From contig NC_087074.1 of assembly GCF_026151205.1 (NCBI RefSeq), positions 5,332,001 to 5,396,000 on the forward strand: 64,000 nt of DNA, given 5' to 3'. How positions within the stretch are numbered: the first letter of the stretch is position 1; each line of letters opens with the position of its first letter. Positions 12,901 to 23,322 of the stretch are shown here, piece after piece. The notes below the pieces were generated by a model. It made no database searches and was not told the origin of the DNA. It saw only the letters and a list, made by a program, of their open reading frames with translations. Both the position numbers and the translations under genes were made by a program. This DNA comes from Bolinopsis microptera (lineage: Eukaryota; Ctenophora; Tentaculata; Lobata; Bolinopsidae).

Positions 12901-15900
12901 CGAGTGTAATGTCATAAAGAGTGAAAACTGCAGGATCATTTCGGTAGACATTTTCAGAATTAGAGTTACTCGTTAAATTTAAACTGAAAGCGGCACTGTC
13001 TTCCCGAAGCCTAAAAGTAAACATAGAAATAGCATTGCTAAACAACGAGTATTAATATCATACCCACATTTTACGTTTTGTATAACAAGTAGTTAACCTT
13101 TGAGCTCGCCTAAGGATTCTTGAAGTTGTCCCGCCTTTGTGCCTTTTGTCCGCTGTCCTTTGTCGCTGTATATTTTGGGATCTTTTGTCTGTCTTCTGAC
13201 TTCTATTCAGTTTGTCTGTTGTTTATATTGTGAAAGATAAGAGTTGTTACGTCTGTTATTATTATCTAATGTGCAGTTCACAGTAATTACATCTGCAAGT
13301 TTCAGATATCACAGGTGCCCATTCCATTTCCCTGACGTATTTTCACGCCTCTTAGAATCACGTGACCAAACACTAATCTACAGTTGACAGGCCAGGAATG
13401 ATCGTTGTGTTGTTGTGTTATAGCTGTGAGCTCATTGTTCGGAACACGGTACAAATAATACAATACACCATCTTGTTAACTGTTAATGGTATTAGACATA
13501 TTATATTATAATAGAAACATGTCATGGTACTGTCACGGTGGTATTGACTGTTGTTGTTGTACGGTTCAATGTTATGTTGTAGTCCGTTTTATTTTCGTGT
13601 GTGGTAAAGTCTGAGCTCTGTTAAAGTTGAGATGGTGTCAACTATTTATATAGCTGTTTCTCTACAAGTACAAACATGTACAGTTTTAAATAACTAGCAG
13701 GAACCCGTATAATATAACCCTAAACGGTGTCAAGACTCAAGAGACTAAAATAATTATTACCTATTTAATTGGCATTTTTGACACCACTTGGGGGTCCAAA
13801 TTTTGGGCTCTAAAATCATTATTTCTTGGCCAATTTTTTATTTGTTCATGCTGATTTGAAGGCCATTAAAGCATTTGACCCAGTCAAAAAAGTGTCAGTT
13901 GTATATCTTTTACGGGTTTTGCAGAAAGTCGCGTTAAAGTTGATGCCGTGGTGTCAGTAAAATGGCACAGATAAATATATATATATTTCATGGCTGGACT
14001 TCTACACAATAAAAGAAAGCGGTTGTGATTAGATCTTCGAAAGTCTTTGCATCGTTTATTTACATCAATTCTCAAATTATTTGTTATATAGTAGTGTTGA
14101 AAGTATTAAAAAAAGTATATATATATCGTCTCGCTTTATATATAGTAAGGTGAACATTTTCTGACATATTTGTGTAGCGTTTGTTATTTTTGGAGGCTTT
14201 GTGTCCCTTGAAACCCTTATAAAAACACTGTAACGGAAATTCAAACATTTTCAGGCTGAATGTTTCTCTCATATTCAGTTCGGGCGATACTGATGACTTC
14301 AAATCGTAAGTTGTTACTTTTGCACCTTTAGTTTACCATCCAATTTGCAGTTTTAAGGCAATTCTATCTGTTTTCTTTTACTGCGGCCGAAGATATACTA
14401 TATTTTCTTTGTCAGAAAATATTTAGCTCCGTTCGGCTGGTGTCAAAAGTTAGAGCACGAGGTTTAATTACAGAATTGTAGTGATGACAGTTGCCGGTCC
14501 CTCATGTTCTGTAGTTATTGCTTCGAAACTTGCACACTTCGGATATGCAGCAAACATACAACATTGAACATAGATACAAAACCCCACACCCAGAGAGATG
14601 GCAGATATAATCTGCGATGAAATTGTGGATTTAGGAAGAAATTTGGTGCCAAAAGGTTATTTTTAGAAGAGGGGAAACACTGATCTGCGAGGAAATTGAA
14701 AACTTTCTGGATGTGGGTACAAAACACACACTTACCCACGTTCTATTATAATATCCTACAAGATATTCACACCCAAATTATTAACAATGAACTATTTTCA
14801 GAGAGCAGGATTTCAGCGATGCTCTGAGCTCGTGTAGCCGCAGCACTGCTAACACAGACACTCTCCGCTCCGGAGTATCCTACATCTCAGAGGGCCCCTA
14901 CAGTCCCTCACTCCCACCCACCCCCACAACCCCTCGTACCCAAGCTTGGGATACACGGTGTTCCAGTGACCGTAGTGAGAGTATCTACGACTCTCTGATC
15001 CCAAGGAAGGAGTCAATCAGCGAGATTAGTATCATTAGCGCGTCAAGTGATAACAGTTCCCTGTTCCTAAAGAACCCCAGTGATCTAGATCCAACTACTC
15101 CCACTAATTTGCATACCCAGCATAAACCAGCTCTGGATTGGGAAACTACTGAAAACATGAAACTTAAAATGAAGAACAAGAATAAAAACACCCCCGAGGT
15201 TATGAAGCCTCAGAGGATTGAGCAACCCACTGACCAATCCGAGTCCCCATTCTCCAAACTCCAACGAGCGAGCATGAAAAAGCGGAAGAACCGCAAGAAC
15301 AGCGAGGATCTGACAGTAATGACCCCGCGGAGAGACCATCTGAACAGTAGTCCTGGTGACACACCCCCAGGTAGCAGACACAACTCCCTCTCAAGGAGTG
15401 ACGAACTGATAACTCCCTGTAAAACTAGAACCAACTCCGGATCTAGCCGGAACTCTGAGGAGTTCAAGTCCCGGACCCTGCCCCGGAGGATGCCCGACAA
15501 TATGAAAGTTGAGCAGCCTAAGGTTCTCCGGAGTACTTCCGAGATGCCAACCGCTCCTCCAAGGACTGTTTCTAGAACCTCTTCATCAAGAACCTCTTCT
15601 TCAGACTCCAAGACCAGAACTTTGGAGAGACCTGGCAAACAGAGCCGACAAAGTAGACCTAACTCTATTATGGAAACTTCAACTAATCCTGTTCCTATTA
15701 TAAATGTTCCTAAGTGAGTCTCTTGTAAATTAATCCAAAAGAATTCAGCAAATTATTATCTTCCTCGAAGTATTTATATAGGGAGTCTAACCATTTTCCA
15801 GTTTAGACCGGGGATTTCAATTCTAGAAATGCTAACGAAACTTCTCCCTTATCAGCGGTGATAAGCATGACAGAAAGAGCTCAATAGATGCGCCACCTTC

Positions 15901-18900
15901 TCCTCGTGGTACCCTTAAGAGAAACGGTACTCTTAAGAAGAAGAAAAAGTAAGCATATTTTGTTTTCATAATGATTTCGGCGGTTTGGTAATGTGTCGGG
16001 AAAATATGTTGAAATATGGTCGGATACTACTCAGTTAATTAGTGGGGGTTATTTTGGATGAAATATTGACGAATCGTTATTTTTGTCGCTAACCTGTTTA
16101 ACTCGCAGGGTACAAAAAGAGGAAACACCAAAGAAGAAGAAAGCAGAATCTTTAGAGAATTTAAAGAAAGATGGAACTCCTAAGAAAACGAAATCAGAAA
16201 CTTTAGCAAAATTGAAGAAACTAACTCCTAAAAAGTTGAAATCAGCATCTTTGGAGAATCTGAAAAAAGACGGGACTCTTAAAAAGCAGAAATCAGAATC
16301 TATTGAGAATTTGAAAAAAGATGAGGCTCTTAAAAAGCAGACTTCAGAATCTATTGAGAATTTGAAAGAAAAGGAGCCCGCAAAGAAAGAGGAACGTGTC
16401 AGACTAGAAGCACTTTTAGCAAAGAAACAAGAATTATTAGAGAGAGAACCTGAAAAGAAAGAAGAGCTTCCATTAATAATGAAGCCCAACTTTAATGTGG
16501 AAAATGAGAAGGAGAATGATATAAACCTAGTTAATGAGCAAATACCGGATAGGAGAGAAGATGAGGAGGAAGAGGAGGAGGTCGCACATTTCATTAAGAG
16601 ATGTGACTCTAAAGTTATCTACAGTAAGTATATTTCTTTAGTTATCTGAATTCTAGGCTTTAAATAAATGTTATATTGACATTATTTATTGAGGTGGCCT
16701 CAAAAAATCATCGATTATCATTTATCAACGATAAACAGATCCAATTTTCCAAAAAAGTTCAGGATTGTTATAAAATAAATCCGAACAATTTTACCGATTC
16801 TCTGACTCTAAACATGATGTTACTTTTGTAGATTACTAAAATTCGCTCCACCAGATGATTTCGAGGAGATGGAGGCTCTGTTGATGGAGCAGGAGAGACT
16901 GGTGGACAACCTGGAGCAGGAGAGACAGGAGAAGGAAGAGTTGGAGAGGATTAAGACAGAGCAGGAGAAACAGCAGGTGGAGATGCAGGACACTATCAAG
17001 ATACTGGAGGAGGAGATTGTTACTGTGAGTCAGACCCTTACTCTAGTGACTATTAGTGACTATTAGTGACCCTTAGTGATTCTTAGTGACCCTTACTCTT
17101 AGTGACCCTTACTATTAGTGACCCTTACTAAAGTCCTGTTAAGTAAAGTTGGTACCTGTTCCACACTAGCTTGTTTTCTTAGTAAAATGTTTGAGTGAGG
17201 ATAGAGTTCAGAGGTCAGTTTGATTTGGCAACACGCCAACACTTATTAAACTATTGACGACACTTGAAAACACGTGACGACAACTCTTAAAAAGTGATTA
17301 TAGTTAAGGAACTCAGAGAAGTGTTTTGCTGCCACATTTGTATTGTTACTAATGACGTCAGTAATCTAACAAGTTTATAACGTGGACATGTTGTTCAGGT
17401 TGACTGTCAGATGGTTAAACTAAGCATGAAGGTAGCAGACGAGGATCAGTACGATGAACTTGAGGATCAGAAGAGGTCGCTCCACGCCAAGCTGATACAA
17501 GAGAGAGGGAAGGTCAGACAAATGGACGATCTCATATCCTTGTCCGGGATGAGTGTGTACTCAGAAAACGGACTCATGCTTAACCAGGTGATTTATTGTT
17601 TTGTGTATTGTCAAACACTAGGAAATATTTTGTTTTATTGTACTGTCAGAGCTGGAGTCTGTATATGTATCGGCTATCACCCTCCTTAGTCAATTTTAGA
17701 TTCGAGTACTCACTGTCGCATTTTAAATTCCTGGTAAGTTATGCTGCAGGTCTGATGTTTCCATACATACGTCCTATTTATTTTGTTCAAAACTTGGCTT
17801 GCTGCCAATAAGATATATGCAGAGCAACTCAACGAAAGACTTCGTGACAGGAGTTGTGAAATCTGATCAACTCGGGCTTATTTATACGGAATGCAAAGTG
17901 TAATCTTAATCTCACTATAAGATAGAAATCTGAGAGATTGAGATATCTCCACGCCCTTCTGTCGTCACTCCTAAGTGAGCATTGAGAAGATTACAACCTT
18001 GTAAGACAGGTATAGTCTGGGTTAATCTGGTCGCAGGTGGTTGCTGGTCTTGTTTCCTTAATTTTAAGTGAAAAGTTTTTACAAAATTCGCCGTCGTCAC
18101 CACCCCTTACATAAGTAAGAGCTCGGGTGCCTGAGGCTGAAAATGGATACTTCGTTAGTCGCGAGTTAATTCCGCGCAGATCCTTGAGCGACAGCGCTGC
18201 AAATTGCAGTAAAATACAATTGGTTAGGTAGCAGTACTAGTGTAATTAATAAGTGGAGTATCATATAACAGAGAGAGAGCTGCAGCTAAGAGGCGGACTA
18301 CTCTTTACCGGGCTCATATTTCACTCCACTGCAGTTAACATGTGTCTTTAAGACTAGTGTTTTGTTGTAGAACACTGCAAAGTAGCAGTAGGACGATGAC
18401 AGGGCCGTAGTTGGGAGGTCGCCAGTGTGTGTGTATCTTTAGAGCTCACGTAATATGGCAGCCCGGACGTTATTAGGGTTCGTACCTAGTGCGCGGACTT
18501 GTCAAAAATATTGGAGTAATCCGCGGATATAATGAACTAATGGACGTGTGACGGAAACTGTTGTGTGTCTGCTAATTTCTTATCTCACTAGGTGCAGTTA
18601 GACACTTTTATAGCTTCCTTTTGTGGCCCAATTAGTGTCTAACTGTATTGTGCCAAACATTAGGGAATCCAAGTTTAGGTACCCAGTATTGTAAATCTAG
18701 AGTTAAGGTAGTCCAAGTTTAGGTACCCACAGTAATGTAAATCTAGAGTTAAGATATTCCAAGTTTAGGTACCCCCACAGTATTGTAAATCTAGAGTTAA
18801 GGTATTCCAAGTTTAGGTACCCCCACAGTATTGTAAATCTAGAGTTAAGATATTCCAAGTTTAGGTACACACAATAATGTAAATCTAGAGTTAAGATATT

Positions 18901-20031
18901 CCAAGTTTTAGCTACTTTAAATTCGCTCTGATAGCTCAAACTCTCATTATCGTAAGATTATACTTAACTGATATTTACATGCAATAATGTTGTAATCATT
19001 TTAATCATGCACCCTTCCACCAGGATATAAGCGACTACAGTAAGCGCGAGCTACTAGACCAGATCAAGAATCTAAAGAAAGAGAAGACAGAGTTGGAGAC
19101 TACAATCAAACAGTTCCGTTGTGACGGAGCCAACGAGAAGAGGAAACAGGACAAAGTCATCAAGGATCTGATGACGCAGATAAGGGGCTTCCATAACGTT
19201 CCTGTAAAGAGACAGGACTCTTCAGGTGGGTGCTTGGTTTATGAAGGAGTAAGAGTTAGTTGATGGTGTTTTGCTGAGCCGCGCAGATGGGTCCATTATC
19301 AATGTTTTTAAAATCTGTAAAGTTTGAATTAGAGTGCTGAGATAATGAAGAACTATGTTTTCAGTTGTAATACGTTTTGCCCAAAGATTTTTGTAAAGTG
19401 TTGAAAGTTAAATATTTCTTTTAGCAGCTGCTTTGTTGAATGAAATTATACACCGGATATAATGGAGATAGGTTGCCTCAAGATTTTTGTAATGACAGCT
19501 TTGTTTTACCAGGTCTGCAAGAAACGATGGCAATGATAACAGATCTACGTTCTCAGTTGGAACAGATGAAATCTCAGAATCTTTCCCAGACCAAACTGAT
19601 AGAGAGGTAAAGTAGCTGTTCAACCTATAAACAGTAAACACTAGCATAGCTTGTTTAATTTCTACAGAAATTCTGCACGTGCAAAACACTGATTTACCGC
19701 ATGTGTTGTGTCAAGTGGTGATTTTTTAAATGGTGTGACCTAGTCGACCGTGTCGCAGAGGTCCCCAGACCTTTTTATCATGTCTGATTGCATTTTATTT
19801 TCTCCAAACTGTTACTTTAGACCATTCTTCAGAATTCACTTTTACCGTTGCTGTTATAACTTGGTTATCTCTATCCTTTAGGTTTTATATCTATTGTCAG
19901 ATTTAATATACCTTATCTAACTCTTATCTATTCCTAGATTGGTGACAGAACGAAACCAGCACTTAGTGGAGATGGCTAGATTGAAGGGAAATGTGGAGGA
20001 GTCGATCCATCTGAAAGAAGAGGTGTCATAG
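9941..20031 (+). CDS. Ser/Lys-rich coiled-coil protein, nine coding exons, family unknown
   Basis: Coding exons: 9941-9996, 14802-15713, 15856-15948, 16109-16627, 16832-17024, 17399-17587, 19024-19225, 19513-19606, 19938-20031 (stop TAG). All introns are GT-AG, every phase joins, and the total is 2352 nt (783 residues). The start ATG (MPRKRDSNSV) lies one base after an acceptor, so a 5' UTR exon exists upstream. The order is: a basic N-terminus; a Ser/Pro/Thr-rich, probably disordered stretch (~20-320); a Lys-rich stretch with about five degenerate repeats around K-S-x-S-L-E-N-L-K-K-D-G-T (~355-450); an acidic E-run; then a heptad-type coiled coil to the end (~525-780), beginning LLKFAPPDDFEEMEALL. 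There is no signal peptide or membrane segment. Composition suggests a cytoskeletal or centrosome/cilium scaffold; this is inference only. The exon 4 donor is ambiguous (16623 or 16627). Confidence 0.8.
9997..14801 (+). other. First coding intron of the coiled-coil gene (4.8 kb)
   Basis: GTGAGT donor at 9997 and TTTTCAG acceptor ending 14801, joining phase 2 to phase 2 (AG|A, Arg). I saw no further exon inside. It contains an 8 x 8-bp tandem array at 11915-11978 and an alternating CG run near 12596. Confidence 0.6.
11915..11978. repeat. 8-bp tandem repeat (ATATGTGG), eight units
   Basis: Eight consecutive 8-mers; the first four are identical and the rest carry one or two changes. Intronic. 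Confidence 0.85.
17037..17131. repeat. Short imperfect TTAGTGAC-type tandem repeat
   Basis: Repeated TAGTGACTAT and TAGTGACCCT units begin only a few bases after the exon 5 donor (GTGAGT at 17025). The repeat could have grown by slippage from that intron start. Confidence 0.7.
17588..19023 (+). other. Intron of the coiled-coil gene (1.4 kb)
   Basis: GTGATT donor at 17588 and CACCAG acceptor ending 19023. It holds the 48-bp minisatellite; otherwise nothing recognised. Confidence 0.6.
18667..18907. repeat. ~48-bp minisatellite, about five copies, intronic
   Basis: Each unit starts CCAAGTTTAGGTACCC, continues through GTAAATCTAGAGTTAAG and ends about 44-48 bases later. Copies differ by small indels in the C-run and at the unit ends. 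Confidence 0.9.
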
Positions 20032-21295
20032 TAATTTAAGGTGTTACAGCAACTACAATCGCCGTTATAGCAACTGCACTCTATGTTATAGCAACTATAG
20101 CAACTACTTCACTCGATGATTTGCCGTGTTTCTTAGCTGATGCTCACAGTTTGACAAGAGATGTTGCTTGTAACCTGCAAATTGAAGGACATTCGTGAGT
20201 CTCAATGATAACTCTCGTATCGTCGATCTCTTTTGCCGCAGACTAGCATGCGGACAAACTGAGCTGAATTGCCTAACTTCAAATATGTCTGCTGTTGAAT
20301 TGTAGACACGAATTCCACAGTTATTGATTAGAAAGATAAAGGCAAAGAAACCTGTCAACAATTTCCTGTTGTTGAAAAAGAAGCTCTATTTATACGATTG
20401 TCTACTTTTAAAAGTGTGACTGTTTGCCACCTCGAATCAGAAAACAGACGATGAATTAGTTTTGAAGACTAACATGCTATTATGGACGGAAATAGTAATT
20501 CGTCTGGAGGAAGCCGATAACAGGAGATCATACGATATTGCTTCGCATGAAAAATAATAACCGAATTGTTGATTGGGGCCAAAAAGTTCACGTTTCTCCA
20601 GATTTGATCGAATCTTTAAAATTTTCATGTTGGAATAATTCCAGCTGACCTTCCATAATTTTGTCTTCAAATGAAATGATAAAATCATTTGCAATCAACA
20701 ATGCTGATTTAGTTATAGCTGGGCAACTGTTTTGCTGTTTTTCAATCATAATTAACGTCAAATTTGCTCCGTAATTAACAAATTATAAATGAGTAAAATA
20801 ATGCTTTGAAATTTAAATAATATTGATTATTCTTTTCCGCGAGTTCCCGTAATCAGTATTTGTCCATAAATTAAGTTTTATAGATTCTGCTTTTTGTAAA
20901 ATGTAAATACAGTGATATTTTATAAGATTCAATTTTATTTGTTTTTAAGTTTATTTTATTATCAGACAAGCTGTTTTTCTTTGTTGTTACACGGATTAAA
21001 ACTAGCATATTTAAGAAACATCATCGACTTAAATAACAAATAGTGATAACCCCAAAAGAAGTGAAAGTGAAATGCAATGAGCTCAAGTAATACCTTTTTA
21101 ACTGTGGTAGGTAATAATTATTGGTGCAGTTAATGTTATGATGTTTGCTTCGACCAACTATCAACTTATCTGAATCAGAACAGAAAAATCAATAGATTAA
21201 GGATTCTCTAAATTTGCTGTGAAAACATCGCCTAATAGATAACGGTAGCCGTGTGGAGTTGATCTGCAGTTGGGCTAGGAGAAGTGTAAAGAAAT

Positions 21296-21338
<43 letters not shown>

Positions 21339-22263
21339 GAGAGAGAGCGAGAGAGCGAGAGAGAGAGAGGTGTAAAGAAATGGAAAGTTTGGAAAATATT
21401 CAGAGTAGCCTTATTTATGAAGCAACAAATGTTGTAAATGCTCATTTTATCTTATGTGCGAACATTTAAAGAGTTATTTCAGTTTTGTAGGGAGTTTTCT
21501 GTGGTCAGTGGTCACCCCACCTCAGTTACCGTTATCTAATGGCAACAAATATAGTTAAGTTATACTAATCGGTATTGAGCCATTGCCTAATCTTTCATAT
21601 TATATATCTTGAGCAATCTCGAAATCAATGCTTATTGAAATGACTAAATGAAGGTCCATTGGGATCGGAGGTTATAGAAAAAAATGTCGTAATGAAGATT
21701 CAATCCTACTTTAAACTTAAATTATTAAATTATTAATCAAATCACTAATAAAATCATGCAATTTTTTTGCAGTTCTACAAGAAGAAATGCAAAATTGAGG
21801 AAAGCTCTGAAAAATGAACCTTATATTTACAAGGCAGCTAAATATTTTATGGCCATAAGTTTGGTTCCTGTTTTAAAGTTGAAGACGAATTCCACAGGCC
21901 GTTCGGAAATAAAGACGACGGTCACTTTCCAGAGCTTTTGTAAAATACCCTTCGAAGGCAAAAATAAATAAAACATAATTTAATCTCAATCCAGTTCATC
22001 AAATAGATCACTCAATGGCATTGCCATGATTACAGTTGTCATAGCAACAGTTACTATAATAGTAACCGTTACCATGACGGTGTCATTGGCTGCTATAAAT
22101 CACAAGCTCTGTCTTGTCAAGTTTTGATTGTTAAAGAATCACATGTACAGTCCTCTTCCCAGATTGATCTTTGAAACTCGAAGCAACAGCTGTAATGAAG
22201 AAGTAGCGAGAGAGAGGTGGCAAGCGTCCATGGGAAGCAGGTCAGATGCTGTGCAACATCCTC
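20032..22263. other. Intergenic stretch between convergent genes
   Basis: It lies between the stop of the coiled-coil gene (+) and the stop of the zinc-finger gene (-). Just after the first stop, TATAGCAAC occurs three times (20064-20105). A poly-G tract is listed separately. An X-box-consensus match, GTTGTCATAGCAAC, is at 22035-22048. No gene seen. Confidence 0.5.
21296..21363. repeat. Poly-G tract (~42 G) followed by GA-rich run
   Basis: An uninterrupted G homopolymer of about 42 bases (21296-21337) runs into (GA)n with a few GC interruptions. The true length is uncertain, since sequencers misjudge such runs. Confidence 0.85.
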
Positions 22264-23175
22264 TCATCTGACATTGCACTCGCTCTGCACTATCTGCTTA
22301 GGTCTGTCAAACCCCTGACACTTTGAGATGTGATCCTTTAACTTGTCCACATCATCAAAGGATCGGTTACACTTGAGACAGCTGCAGATAGCGAGCACTT
22401 TCTGGCCCAGGACCAGGTTTCTAGGGAATGTTTTACAGTTGGAAGGGGTGTGTCCGGCTGTTCCGCAGAGGGAGCACTTGTCACGTGCCTTCCTGTTGGC
22501 GGTGGAGTAGCTTTTGGTTCCGTGAGTTGTGCTGGCTGATTTGCTGATTCGCTTCTCTTGCTGCTGGATCTGGAGTTTGCCTTGTTGTTCGTATAGTCGG
22601 GGATCTTTTAACTGGTACCGCACCTCTGAGGTCCCAATTCCGCCTTTGTTCGTGATGGGGAACTGTCGGGGAGTGGTTCTGACCTCGTCTCCGTCTCGTC
22701 CATTCTGCACGTGTCTCGCCAGGTGACGGTTGAGTGAACCTTTGAACATGAAGCCCTTGGAGCAGATATCACAGGAATAGTAGTAGTTCTCTTTAGTGTG
22801 CCTGTCCTTGGAGTCACCGCTCTTGGCATCCAGGAAGTTGGGAAGCATGTTGTGTTCTATTATCTCTATCCTAGGAATGAAACTGGAGATTTGGGGCTGT
22901 ATTATCGGGAAATATCGCGTTACCGCTGCCTGCTCGTCTTGTGGAGATAAGGTCTTGTTTGGTAAGTTAGGGGGTGACGTCATGTTGTCTCCGGATGACG
23001 TCATAGATGTTACTCCGCTATCAGGAGAACTTAGGTTCAGGCTACTGGGAGGGGCGGCTATTATCTCTGTTTCTCCTGCTTCCCTCAGTTCTTGGCAGTG
23101 GAATGTGATTGTGGAGTTTTGTACGTCTCCTCCCGCGTTCAGTGTAGCTTGCATGATGCTCGAACTCGAGCCCAT
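22264..23175 (-). CDS. Zinc-finger protein: C2H2 + CCHC knuckle + C2HC
   Basis: 303 residues in one exon, starting with ATG (MGSSSS) eight bases after a good acceptor (CTATTTTAG ending at 23184 on the minus strand), so 5' UTR exons lie further upstream. Residues 1-130 are Ser/Thr/Pro-rich and probably disordered. A classical C2H2 finger follows (C135, C138, H151, H155; spacing 2-12-3), then a Gln/Lys-rich linker, a CX2CX4HX4C zinc knuckle (C234, C237, H242, C247) of the type that binds single-stranded nucleic acid, and a C2HC finger (C266, C269, H282, C286). Likely a nuclear nucleic-acid-binding protein. The G+C is higher than in the flanks, as expected for a real exon. I cannot assign it to a named family; a domesticated transposon origin is possible because of the knuckle. 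Confidence 0.8.
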   Translation of the reverse strand: MGSSSSIMQATLNAGGDVQNSTITFHCQELREAGETEIIAAPPSSLNLSSPDSGVTSMTSSGDNMTSPPNLPNKTLSPQDEQAAVTRYFPIIQPQISSFIPRIEIIEHNMLPNFLDAKSGDSKDRHTKENYYYSCDICSKGFMFKGSLNRHLARHVQNGRDGDEVRTTPRQFPITNKGGIGTSEVRYQLKDPRLYEQQGKLQIQQQEKRISKSASTTHGTKSYSTANRKARDKCSLCGTAGHTPSNCKTFPRNLVLGQKVLAICSCLKCNRSFDDVDKLKDHISKCQGFDRPKQIVQSECNVR

Positions 23176-23276
23176 ATCGCCTAAAATAGTGGTTTTTTGG
23201 TTAGTTAAAATAGTGGTTTAAGTTAGCTAGAATATTAGTTGTCACTTGTTTTATTTAGTTGTTATGGCGATTTTAT

Positions 23277-23322
23277 GTTTAGAGTTCATAAAAAAATAAT
23301 CAAAAATTGTGAACTCTAAACA
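23277..23322. repeat. Perfect 13-bp inverted repeat, 20-base loop
   Basis: TGTTTAGAGTTCA at 23277-23289 and its exact reverse complement at 23310-23322, enclosing an A-rich loop. It lies about 95 bp upstream of the acceptor of the zinc-finger exon, inside its presumed 5' intron. Confidence 0.85.

Noticed and set aside
15085-15638. Minus-strand open frames opposite exon 2 of the coiled-coil gene
   Set aside because: Shadows of the plus-strand exon, whose borders and phases fit the rest of the gene.
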